This document shows positions 26,082 to 34,238 of a DNA stretch of 64,000 nt, piece by piece. Positions within the stretch are counted from its first letter, which is position 1, and the number at the start of each line of letters is the position of its first letter. Source of the stretch: Synechococcus sp. CC9311 (GTDB taxonomy: Bacteria > Cyanobacteriota > Cyanobacteriia > PCC-6307 > Cyanobiaceae); contig NC_008319.1 in NCBI RefSeq assembly GCF_000014585.1, positions 2,418,001-2,482,000 on the forward strand, in the 5' to 3' direction. The notes below the pieces were generated by a model. The model made no database searches. It had not been told where the DNA came from and was given only the letters and a program-made list of their open reading frames with translations. A program made the translations under genes and the position numbers.

Positions 26082-27469
26082 TTGAAATTGAATCCATGGG
26101 TTGGGTGCTGAGTTTCGACTCCTCAGCGGTCCTCGCACCCGGCATGTTTCTGACCTTGATCCTGGCCCTTCTCAGTGGATTCCCTGTGGCCTTCTGCTTG
26201 GGAGGCATCGGCGTGATTTTCGCGTTGCTGGGAATGCTGACCGGCGAAATCGAACCTCAATTCGTCACGGCGCTTCCCCAACGGATTTTGGGAATCATGG
26301 GCAACTTCACCTTGCTGGCGATCCCCGCTTTCGTATTCATGGGGTCGATGCTGGAGAGCTCAGGCATCGCCGAACGCTTGCTCGAGAGCATGGGTCGCCT
26401 GCTGGGACGCGTACGCGGCGGACTGGCTCTCGCCGTCGTGCTCGTTGGGTCACTACTTGCCGCCACCACCGGCGTGGTCGCCGCAACCGTCACCACCATG
26501 GGAATGATTTCCCTGCCGGCCATGTTGAAGGCTGGCTACGACAAAACTCTGGCCACGGGCGTGATCGTGGCTTCGGGAACACTGGGCCAGATCATCCCTC
26601 CAAGCATCGTGCTCGTCGTCCTCGGCGATCAGTTGGGAATCTCCGTTGGAGACCTGTTCATCGGCGCATTGCTTCCTGGACTCCTGATGGCTGCGGTGTT
26701 TGCGATCTATGTGCTGGTCATCAGTGCGATCAAACCTGAACTCGCACCTCAGCTCCCTCAAGCTGAACTGGGAGCCACCCAGCCTCTGCAGCTGGTGCAA
26801 TCGATGGTGCCGCCCTTGTCATTAATTCTGATTGTGCTGGGGAGCATCTTTTTCGGGATCGCGACCCCAACGGAAGCCGGCGTGATCGGCGCGGTGGGCG
26901 CGATGCTCCTGGCCGCTCTCAATGGAGGCTTCAGCCGCAAGCAACTGTCCAAGGTGTGCGAGAACACCATGACCACTACGGCCATGGTGATGGCAATCCT
27001 GCTGGGATCCACCGCCTTCAGCCTTGTCTTCCGAGGAGTCGGCGGGGATCAACTCATCGCTGACATCCTCCTCAACCTCCCCGGAGGTCGGGTTGGATTC
27101 CTGGTGTTCAGCATGCTGATCATCTTTTTGCTCGGATTCTTCATCGATTTCTTTGAAATCGCCTTCATCGCTGTGCCCTTGCTGTTGCCAGCAGCACGGC
27201 AGCTACTCGGTCCAGATGCCCTGATCTGGTTTGGCGTCATGATCGGGGCCAATCTGCAAACATCATTTCTCACTCCACCCTTCGGATTCGCTCTCTTCTA
27301 TCTCCGTGGCGTCGCGCCCAAGGAGGTGAAAACCCGGGATATTTATCGGGGGGCCTTGCCTTTCGTGGGTCTGCAGGTGGCTGTTTTGGCTTTGATTATT
27401 GCCGTGCCTGGCCTCGTGGGCTGGTTGCCGCGTTTTGCTGCTGCGATGGCACCCATGCCGCTGACTTGA
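26078..27469 (+). CDS. TRAP transporter large permease (DctM)
   Basis: 463 aa with about 12 spans, starting at a GTG inside the dctQ stop (GTGA). Typical motifs: FTLLAIPAFVFMGSMLESSGIAERLL, GVVAATVTTMGMISLPAMLKAGYD, SGTLGQIIPPSIVLVVLGD, ATPTEAGVIGAVGA, and LQTSFLTPPFGFALFYLRGV near the end. It carries out sodium- or proton-coupled uptake of the solute delivered by DctP. flv3 begins 36 bp later on the same strand. Confidence 0.94.
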   Translation: MIEIESMGWVLSFDSSAVLAPGMFLTLILALLSGFPVAFCLGGIGVIFALLGMLTGEIEPQFVTALPQRILGIMGNFTLLAIPAFVFMGSMLESSGIAERLLESMGRLLGRVRGGLALAVVLVGSLLAATTGVVAATVTTMGMISLPAMLKAGYDKTLATGVIVASGTLGQIIPPSIVLVVLGDQLGISVGDLFIGALLPGLLMAAVFAIYVLVISAIKPELAPQLPQAELGATQPLQLVQSMVPPLSLILIVLGSIFFGIATPTEAGVIGAVGAMLLAALNGGFSRKQLSKVCENTMTTTAMVMAILLGSTAFSLVFRGVGGDQLIADILLNLPGGRVGFLVFSMLIIFLLGFFIDFFEIAFIAVPLLLPAARQLLGPDALIWFGVMIGANLQTSFLTPPFGFALFYLRGVAPKEVKTRDIYRGALPFVGLQVAVLALIIAVPGLVGWLPRFAAAMAPMPLT

Positions 27470-27505
27470 TGTTCTCCGTAGAGTTCAGTTCAGCGAGTAA
27501 CTGCT

Positions 27506-29281
27506 ATGGCCACCTCCAGCTTGAAGCCATCAGTGACTGCGTCAAGCACCAGTCCGAGGCTCTCCCTTCAATCGGAAGTGATTGCTGCTGACAGCAGCAC
27601 GATTCGCTCCCTCGACTGGGAGAGAAGCCGTTTCGATATTGAATTTGGCCTGCGCAACGGCACCACCTACAACGCCTTTCTGGTGCGGGGTGAACGCACC
27701 GCCCTGATTGATACCAGTCACGCCAAATTCCGCGACACCTGGCTGCCGCTTTTGCAGGAGCAAATCGATCCGAAACAGATCGATTACCTGATCGTGAGCC
27801 ATACCGAACCGGACCACTCAGGACTAATTGGGGACCTGATTGACATGAACCCTGAGATCGAAATTATTGGGTCCAAGGTGGCGATTCAATTCCTGAAAGA
27901 CCAGGTTCATCGGCCGTTCAGCTCCCGAGCCGTAAAAAGCGGAGAAGAGCTCGACCTAGGCATCAATCCTGAGAGCGGCGTACAGCATCGCTTTGAGTTT
28001 TTAAGTGCACCCAACCTGCACTGGCCGGACACGATTTTTTCATTTGACCACGGCAGCGGAATCCTCTATACCTGCGATGCCTTTGGGCTGCACTACTGCT
28101 CGGAAGACGTCTTTGACAGCGATCCTGGCGCCATTGCCCCGGATTTCCGCTTCTACTACGACTGCTTGATGGGGCCCAATGCCCGCAGCGTGCTTCAAGC
28201 CCTTAAGCGTATGGATGGCCTGCCCGAGATCAACACCATCGCTGTAGGTCATGGCCCTTTGCTTCGCCATCACCTCAGCCACTGGATCAACGATTACCGC
28301 GAATGGAGCGGGAAACGCAATAAAGGCGAGAGTTACGCAGCCGTTTGTTATTTGAGTCAATACGGCTTCTGTGACCGCCTCAGCCAGGCGATCGCACATG
28401 GCATCGGCAAGACCGACGCTCAGGTTCAACTTGTTGATCTACGCGCCACCGATGCCCAAGAGCTCACAGCCCTGATTAGTGAAGCCAAGGCCGTGGTGGT
28501 TCCCACCTGGCCAGCGAACGCAGATGCTGAGCTGCAAAGCAGCATCGGAACCTTATTGGCTGCGTTGCATGGCAAACAACTCGTTGGCGTCTACGACGCT
28601 TTTGGTGGAGATGACGAGCCGATCGATTCTGTGGCCGGACAACTACGCAGCCAGGGACAGAAGGAAGCCTTTTCCCCCCTCCGCATTCGCCAGCTTCCTC
28701 AAGGTGGCGACTATCAGCGCTGCGAAGAATCAGGCACCGACCTTGGCCAGTTTTTAACGCGAGCCAAAACGATCGCAGCCATGAAAAGCCTGGACGGCGA
28801 TCTAGACAAAGCTCTAGGTCGTCTCAGCGGTGGGCTCTATGTAGTCACTGCCAGCCAAGGCGCAGGCGACAGCCTGCGCCGTAGCGCGATGGTGGCGAGC
28901 TGGGTCAGTCAGGCCAGTTTCACCCCACCAGGCATCACCGTGGCCGTTGCCAAAGACAGGGCAATCGAGGCTCTGATGCAGGTTGGCGACCAATTTGTGC
29001 TGAATATCCTCCGCGAGGACAACCATCAACAACTGCTCCGCCATTTTCTCAAGCGATTCCCACCCGGCGCCGACCGTTTCGCTGGCATCAACGTGCTGGA
29101 GTCAGAAGCGGAGGGCGGCCCCGTCCTCGGAGATGCACTGGCGTACTTGGGTTGCCGCGTGGAACAACGCATGGAAGGTCCCGATCACTGGGTGATTTAT
29201 GCCGTGGTGGAACAGGGGAACGTGGCTGACGCCAATGCCATGACCGCCGTGCATCACCGCAAAGTGGGGAACCACTACTAA
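27506..29281 (+). CDS. flv3: Flavodiiron protein, Flv3 type
   Basis: 591 aa. Domains: beta-lactamase-like diiron domain (~30-270), flavodoxin domain (~285-420), C-terminal flavin reductase domain (~440-591), as in cyanobacterial photosynthetic class C flavodiiron proteins. Diiron ligands are canonical: HTEPDH at residues 99-104, the His of APNLHWPD, the Asp of CDAFG and the His of VGHGP. In cyanobacteria Flv1 and Flv3 together reduce O2 to water with electrons from photosystem I. The flv1-type gene starts in its stop codon (TAATG). Confidence 0.93.
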   Translation: MATSSLKPSVTASSTSPRLSLQSEVIAADSSTIRSLDWERSRFDIEFGLRNGTTYNAFLVRGERTALIDTSHAKFRDTWLPLLQEQIDPKQIDYLIVSHTEPDHSGLIGDLIDMNPEIEIIGSKVAIQFLKDQVHRPFSSRAVKSGEELDLGINPESGVQHRFEFLSAPNLHWPDTIFSFDHGSGILYTCDAFGLHYCSEDVFDSDPGAIAPDFRFYYDCLMGPNARSVLQALKRMDGLPEINTIAVGHGPLLRHHLSHWINDYREWSGKRNKGESYAAVCYLSQYGFCDRLSQAIAHGIGKTDAQVQLVDLRATDAQELTALISEAKAVVVPTWPANADAELQSSIGTLLAALHGKQLVGVYDAFGGDDEPIDSVAGQLRSQGQKEAFSPLRIRQLPQGGDYQRCEESGTDLGQFLTRAKTIAAMKSLDGDLDKALGRLSGGLYVVTASQGAGDSLRRSAMVASWVSQASFTPPGITVAVAKDRAIEALMQVGDQFVLNILREDNHQQLLRHFLKRFPPGADRFAGINVLESEAEGGPVLGDALAYLGCRVEQRMEGPDHWVIYAVVEQGNVADANAMTAVHHRKVGNHY

Positions 29282-31110
29282 TGGCGACATCCAACCTCGA
29301 GGCCCCTGTAGCAGTGAGCCGACAAGTGATCAGCCTGCCCATCGATGAAGGACTCACTTGCCTGCGGGGGCTGAGTCCTCAACGGCTCCGATTCGAGTTG
29401 GAATATGCGCTGGAACGAGGCAGCACCGCCAATAGTTTTCTGTTTGATGCCGGCACAGATTGCGAGGGCCAGCATCAGACCGCGGTCCTTGTGCATCCTC
29501 CCGGCAAGGCCTACGACAAGGCCTTTCTCCCGGCTCTTGCAGGCTTACTCCCCGCCCAAACCATTGCGCTGAAGGTTGTGGTTGGGCACGTCAACCCCAA
29601 CAGGGTGGCGCTGCTCCGTGATCTGGCCAGCCTGTATCCCGAGCTCGAACTGATTGCCTCAAACGCTGGCGCCAAGCTCCTGGAGGAACTCTGGTCCCAA
29701 CGCAAACCCGCAGCCCCGGGACAGGCGAGCGAACAGCCTGCCATTCCCGAACTTCCAGCCATCCAGGTGATCCGCCACGAGCAAACCCTGCCTCTCAGCT
29801 ATCACCACAAGCTTCAACTCGTTCCCGCTCCAACGCCCCGATGGCCTGGGGGCCTGCTGGCGTTTGAACAGTCGCTCGGACTTCTGATGAGCGGCAAGCT
29901 GTTTTCGGCGCACATCTGCACCCATGAGTGGGCTGAGTCCGGTCGCAGTGCCACTGAAGAGGAGCGTCGTCACTTTTATGACTGCCTCATGGCACCGATG
30001 GCGGGCCAGGTGGACTCCCTGGTGGAGCGCCTAGAAGAGCTGGACATCACCACGGTGGCGCCGGGCCACGGTCCAGCCATCGACACAAGCTGGCGCAGTT
30101 TGTTCAATGACTATCGGCGCTGGGGGGAAAGCCAACAGCAAGCCAGCCTGTCGGTTGCACTGCTCTTTGCCAGTGCTTACGGAAACACGGCTGCCATCGC
30201 TGATGCCTTAGCTCAAGGTGTTGGTCGCACTGGGATTCGAATCACCAGTCTCAACTGTGAATTCACACCTCCGGACGAACTGATCAACACGATCAAACAA
30301 GCAGACGGCATTTTGATCGGCTCCCCAACGCTCGGGGGCCATGCGCCAACGCCGATCGTCTCCGCCTTGGGGACGCTCCTTGCCGAAGGAGACCGCAGTA
30401 AACCCGTAGGCGTATTTGGCAGCTTTGGCTGGAGCGGTGAAGCCATCGACCTGTTGGAAAACAAGCTTCGCGACGGCGGATTTCACTTTGCGTTCGACCC
30501 CATCCGGGTGAAGTTCAGCCCTGACGCAGCGATGATTCGAACCCTCGAAGAAACCGGCACCCGATTCGGTCGCGAGTTGCATCGAGAGCAACGCAAACAG
30601 CAACGCCGCAGCGGAGGCGGGCTCAGTGAAAGCCGCAGTGACCCTGCCGTGCTGGCCCTGGGTCGGGTCGTGGGATCTCTCTGCGTTCTCACCGCACGAA
30701 AGGGTGAACTCTCCGGCGCCATGATTGCGAGCTGGGTCACCCAAGCCAGTTTCACGCCACCGGGATTCACCGTGGCAGTTGCCAAGGATCGAGCCGTTGA
30801 GGCCCTTCTTCATATCGGCGACTGCTTTGCTTTAAACGTGCTTGCTGAAGGGCGCGAAAGCGGGCCCATGAAGCAATTCCTCCAACCGTTTGAGCCTGGA
30901 GCTGATCGCTTTGCCGGCCTGGAACTGAAAGCCAGTCCCCATGAACAGCCTTTGCTTCCGGAGGCCTTGGCCTGGATGGAAGCAACTGTGAAACAACGCA
31001 TGGAATGCGGGGATCACTGGCTGATTTACGCCGAGGTCTCCCATGGAGGCCTGCTCGATTCTGTAGGAGGTACGGCAGTGCATCAGCGGCGCAGCGGCGC
31101 GAACTACTAA
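29281..31110 (+). CDS. flv1: Flavodiiron protein, Flv1 type (altered diiron site)
   Basis: 609 aa with the same three domains as its neighbour. The diiron motif is GHVNPNR (His103, then Asn105, Asn107, Arg108) in place of HxExDH. Further ligands are also changed: PTPRWPG lacks the His, and SGKLFSAH lacks the Asp. This is the non-canonical pattern of Flv1-type partners, expected to act as a heteromer with Flv3. It overlaps flv3 by 1 bp. No other flavodiiron gene is in the window. Confidence 0.92.
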   Translation: MATSNLEAPVAVSRQVISLPIDEGLTCLRGLSPQRLRFELEYALERGSTANSFLFDAGTDCEGQHQTAVLVHPPGKAYDKAFLPALAGLLPAQTIALKVVVGHVNPNRVALLRDLASLYPELELIASNAGAKLLEELWSQRKPAAPGQASEQPAIPELPAIQVIRHEQTLPLSYHHKLQLVPAPTPRWPGGLLAFEQSLGLLMSGKLFSAHICTHEWAESGRSATEEERRHFYDCLMAPMAGQVDSLVERLEELDITTVAPGHGPAIDTSWRSLFNDYRRWGESQQQASLSVALLFASAYGNTAAIADALAQGVGRTGIRITSLNCEFTPPDELINTIKQADGILIGSPTLGGHAPTPIVSALGTLLAEGDRSKPVGVFGSFGWSGEAIDLLENKLRDGGFHFAFDPIRVKFSPDAAMIRTLEETGTRFGRELHREQRKQQRRSGGGLSESRSDPAVLALGRVVGSLCVLTARKGELSGAMIASWVTQASFTPPGFTVAVAKDRAVEALLHIGDCFALNVLAEGRESGPMKQFLQPFEPGADRFAGLELKASPHEQPLLPEALAWMEATVKQRMECGDHWLIYAEVSHGGLLDSVGGTAVHQRRSGANY

Positions 31111-31141
31111 GGGAATGCGCCATCCAGGCCCACCAACCCCG

Positions 31142-31174
31142 AGCGCTAACTCATAGCGAGTATGAGATAGCGCT
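31142..31174. promoter_or_regulatory. 33-bp inverted repeat upstream of rubrerythrin
   Basis: Arms of 14 bp (AGCGCTAACTCATA / TATGAGATAGCGCT, one mismatch) flank a GCGAG spacer. The inner core is a perfect CTCATA-N5-TATGAG. It ends 27 bp before the rubrerythrin ATG, where an operator would sit. It is also just after the flv1 stop, so it could act as a hairpin in that transcript. Confidence 0.6.
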
Positions 31175-31201
31175 AGTATCAAATGATCGGCAAGCAAACC
31201 T

Positions 31202-31915
31202 ATGGATCTTTCCAAGCCAGCTACCCAGGCCAACATCGAAGCGGCCTTTGGTGGCGAAAGCATGGCCAATCGCAAGTACCTTTTCTTTGCTGATGTCGCC
31301 AAGAAACTCGGCCGCACCGATCTCGCCAAGCTCTTCCGCGACACCGCCGCCCAAGAAACAGAGCACGCGTTTGCTCACTTCCGCCTGCTTCATCCGGAGC
31401 TCGTGTTCAGCGACCCCAGTGCGCTCAGCGACGACGACAAACAGGCCTTGCTCACACGCTGCCTTGAACTTGCCATCGAAGGCGAAACCTACGAATACAC
31501 CACGATGTATCCGGAGTTTGCTGAACAGGCCCGCAACGATCGCGATCACGGAGCTGAAGCGGAGTTCAACGAACAAACCAGCGAATCGAAAGATCACGCA
31601 GGCATCTTTAAAACAGCTGCCAAGAACTTCGGACTGCTCACGCCCATCGAACAGCACCATGCCGAGTCCTATGGCGTTGCCCTTGAAGCGCTACAAGGCA
31701 AAGGCCAAGCGGGACAGACCGATGAGCCGATAGCCGGCAAATGGATCTGCAAGGTCTGCTCGATGATTTACGACCCTGCAGAAGGCGATCCCGACTCCGG
31801 AATTGCGCCCGGCACACCTTTTGAAGCGATTCCAGATGATTGGTCTTGCCCTATTTGCGGTGTTCGCAAAGCCAGCTTCGTGCCTTATCGGGAAGCGGAA
31901 TTGAAGTCCGCCTGA
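31202..31915 (+). CDS. Rubrerythrin
   Basis: 237 aa. The N-terminal four-helix diiron domain has [27 protein letters not shown] (ExxH) and [22 protein letters not shown]. The central linker helix has [12 protein letters not shown]. The C-terminal rubredoxin domain (~180-225) has CKVC and CPIC. It reduces hydrogen peroxide in the cytoplasm. It follows flv1, so oxygen and peroxide reduction genes are adjacent, but the inverted repeat between them suggests separate control. Confidence 0.95.
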   Translation: MDLSKPATQANIEAAFGGESMANRKYLFFADVAKKLGRTDLAKLFRDTAAQETEHAFAHFRLLHPELVFSDPSALSDDDKQALLTRCLELAIEGETYEYTTMYPEFAEQARNDRDHGAEAEFNEQTSESKDHAGIFKTAAKNFGLLTPIEQHHAESYGVALEALQGKGQAGQTDEPIAGKWICKVCSMIYDPAEGDPDSGIAPGTPFEAIPDDWSCPICGVRKASFVPYREAELKSA

Positions 31916-32142
31916 CGCTCGCCCCAGGCGTGCAGATCATCAAGCACTGGCAATAACTCACGACCGAGGTCCGTCAACGCGTATTCCACCCGTGGCGGCA
32001 CCTCGGGATAAATCGTTCGCACCACAACGCCAGTAGCCCTCAAACTCAACGCTGGAACCCACGCTCTCCGCACCTGAAGGCTCAGCAATAACGGATAGTT
32101 CTGCGACGCCAGCCATGTCCTGAAAACAAAGACATCAGGCAA
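31912..32142 (-). pseudogene. HxlR-family regulator remnant
   Basis: Only the C-terminal part of an HxlR winged-helix regulator is readable: RATGVVVRTIYPEVPPRVEYALTDLGRELLPVLDDLHAWGE. It follows ~35 residues that do not match the family, and the first possible start is TTG. Normal HxlR proteins are ~110-130 aa, with a GGKW helix and a recognition helix ahead of this part, both absent here. It is divergent from an FMN-reductase gene, the usual partner of such regulators. Read as decayed. I did not find the missing half in another frame nearby. Confidence 0.7.
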
Positions 32143-32172
32143 AATTCAGCGTGCATGGTGGAGATTCTGGAA

Positions 32173-32703
32173 ATGAACAAAGCAAAAGCAAACATGAGCG
32201 ATGTTTTGGTGATCAGCGCAAGCAACGGCGAAAACCTCAAGCTGGCCCAGCGCTTCGTTGAGACGGCAGCGACCCTGGGCCAGTCAGCCAACCTGCTCGA
32301 TCTCACGACCATCGACCTGCCCTTGTTCACCCCCAGAGCCCAAACACAAGGCACACCAAAGGCGATTGCTCCGCTCGAGGCCCAACTGATGGCCTCTCCC
32401 CGTTGGGTGATCTGTGCACCCGAATACAACGGCTCGATTCCGCCCTGCCTCACCAATGCCATTGCCTGGCTGTCTGTGCAAGGCGACGACTTCCGGGCGC
32501 TGTTCAACGGCAGGCCAGTCGTCATCGCCACCTTCTCAGGAGGCGGAGGCATGGAACTCCTTCTATCTCTTCGCATCCAGCTCACGCACCTCGGTGCCGA
32601 AGTTGTGGGTCGTCAATTACTCAGCAATCACTCCAAACCAGCGAAGGACGAGAGCATCCAGGACCTTCTGCAACGCCTAGGGCAAAAACACCCGATTCAA
32701 TGA
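32173..32703 (+). CDS. NADPH-dependent FMN reductase family protein
   Basis: 176 aa from ATG 32173, chosen for the GGAG 9 nt upstream. In-frame ATGs also lie at 32155 and 32194. The flavodoxin-like fold is seen in DVLVISASNGENLKLAQRF at the start, then WVICAPEYNGSIPPCLTNAIAWL (the family APEYNGSxP flavin-contact motif) and VVIATFSGGGGM. It reduces flavin or quinones with NAD(P)H in the cytosol. Its stop overlaps the pirin start (ATGA). Confidence 0.88.
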   Translation: MNKAKANMSDVLVISASNGENLKLAQRFVETAATLGQSANLLDLTTIDLPLFTPRAQTQGTPKAIAPLEAQLMASPRWVICAPEYNGSIPPCLTNAIAWLSVQGDDFRALFNGRPVVIATFSGGGGMELLLSLRIQLTHLGAEVVGRQLLSNHSKPAKDESIQDLLQRLGQKHPIQ

Positions 32704-33434
32704 CTACGTCCCAAAGCACAACCCATCCAGCACTGGTGTTCCGTCCAGCCCAAGAACGCTTTCACAGCGTTCTTGACTGGCTCGAGTCATGGCATAGCTT
32801 TTCCTTCGCGGGTCATCACGATCCCAACTGGATGAGCTTCGGACCTCTACGCGTCGTCAATGACGACACGATTTCTGCCGGTCGTGGGTTTGGCATGCAT
32901 TCCCATCGCGACATGGAGATCATCACGGTGATGGTCGAGGGGGAACTCCAACACCAGGATTCGGCCGGAAACCATGGCGTCATTCAGGCTGGAGATGTGC
33001 AGCGCATGAGCGCCGGAACCGGAATCATGCACAGCGAAATCAATCAAAGCGACCAAACCTGCCGGTTGCTGCAGATCTGGATCGAACCCAGCCAACAAGG
33101 ACTCGATCCCGCCTATGAGCAAAGAAAGATTGCCCTAACCGATCAGGAATGGATCCCAGTGCTGGATCCAAACAACAGCGAAGCCATGGCGATTGCGCGA
33201 CCGATTCAGCTCTGGCGCCTACGGCTTGCCCAAGGCGAAAGCATCCAACTTCCAGAACTCGCCTATCCACAGGCCTGGATTCAGATGATCAACGGAGCGA
33301 TCTCGATCTCAGGTGGAACCGCTGCAAATCTTTGCCAAGGCGATGGGCTTGGATTTCATCCAACCCAAGCAGAGATCAACCAAATCCACTCCTCGAGCAA
33401 TCAAACCGACTTACTCCTGTTTGGATTGATCTAA
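32700..33434 (+). CDS. Pirin-family protein (quercetinase-like)
   Basis: 244 aa from ATG 32700, in the ATGA overlap. Bicupin. The first cupin carries the metal ligands GMHSHRDMEIITVM, QHQDS and MHSEIN (two His in HSH, then His and Glu), as in pirin and YhhW quercetin dioxygenases. The N-terminal marker SWHSFSFAGHHDPNWMSFGPLRVVNDD is clear. Biological substrate unknown. Coupled to the FMN reductase, and probably once under the adjacent HxlR regulator. Confidence 0.92.
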   Translation: MTTSQSTTHPALVFRPAQERFHSVLDWLESWHSFSFAGHHDPNWMSFGPLRVVNDDTISAGRGFGMHSHRDMEIITVMVEGELQHQDSAGNHGVIQAGDVQRMSAGTGIMHSEINQSDQTCRLLQIWIEPSQQGLDPAYEQRKIALTDQEWIPVLDPNNSEAMAIARPIQLWRLRLAQGESIQLPELAYPQAWIQMINGAISISGGTAANLCQGDGLGFHPTQAEINQIHSSSNQTDLLLFGLI

Positions 33435-33658
33435 CCGAGTAAATATCGGTACAACAGGTCCAAACCATTTGCTGTATCAAATGCCATCAAATCAACTGTC
33501 ATTGCAGCTTTGGCAGGCCGAATATCTCGCCGAAAGATCAAAAGCAGGCAAACACTGACAATCAAAAAGCAAAATCTATAGAAAATCAGTTGCTAACGCT
33601 TAAATTTGCTTTTTCGCCTTGAAATAACATACATAACATTCCATTAACCCCAGCCTCC

Positions 33659-33865
33659 ATGGGATTTCTTGGCGAACCACAATTCGCAGTGCGCTATCGC
33701 GGATTCATCCTGCTGCAACAACCGAATCAGAGTTGGTTGGTTCGACCAGAACGGAGCCCCATGCAACTTCTACCTTTTAGAACATCAATCTGTTCGATCG
33801 ATGACGCAAAATCTCTAGTGGACTGGAAACTCAAGGCCAGCCATAACTTTATTGAAGCAGCCTAA
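33659..33865 (+). CDS. Small conserved-looking soluble protein
   Basis: 68 aa: FAVRYRGFILLQQPNQSWLVRPERSPMQLLPF and a helical C-terminus (DDAKSLVDWKLKA). Short basic/aromatic protein without signal peptide. I recognise it only as the kind of small hypothetical found in marine Synechococcus and give no function. It stands alone, with ~220 bp of AT-rich non-coding sequence upstream. Confidence 0.6.
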   Translation: MGFLGEPQFAVRYRGFILLQQPNQSWLVRPERSPMQLLPFRTSICSIDDAKSLVDWKLKASHNFIEAA

Positions 33866-33874
33866 GTAAATTTT

Positions 33875-34144
33875 TTAAGCCGCTTGTGGAGGCGTCGGTG
33901 ATCCCTGGGGCTGTAATGGCAACACCAGAGTTGCCCAACGCTCAGGGCGCTCGGGGCGTACTCGGCGGGAACGACGCACTCCGAAAGGAACGCGCACCAC
34001 ATTGGTGCCCTCAATGGCAAGAGTATGGCCACGTCCTAACGCTGCCTGCAGGCACTCTGGAAGGTCAGGCAACTCAAGAGAATCGCCTGCTGCAGCTGGA
34101 GTCAAGGTCCTTTGACCGTGAATGTTAAAAATGTCGCTGCTCAT
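33875..34144 (-). CDS. Small hypothetical protein
   Basis: 89 aa. A perfect AGGAGG Shine-Dalgarno sequence lies 5 nt before the ATG, which is strong support for a real gene. It reads LELPDLPECLQAALGRGHTLAIEGTNVVRVPFGVRRSRRVRPERPERWATLVLPLQPQG. No family was recognised. Convergent with the 68-aa gene. It lies about 95 bp downstream of the gcvP stop on the same strand. Confidence 0.65.
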   Translation of the reverse strand: MSSDIFNIHGQRTLTPAAAGDSLELPDLPECLQAALGRGHTLAIEGTNVVRVPFGVRRSRRVRPERPERWATLVLPLQPQGSPTPPQAA

Positions 34145-34238
34145 GTTGCCTCCTGAGACGGAGCAATTGCCGATCAGTGTGCAAACGGGTCAGCATGCGT
34201 GGTTGAAATCGAAACTTTTATTTCCGATTTCAGTGAAC

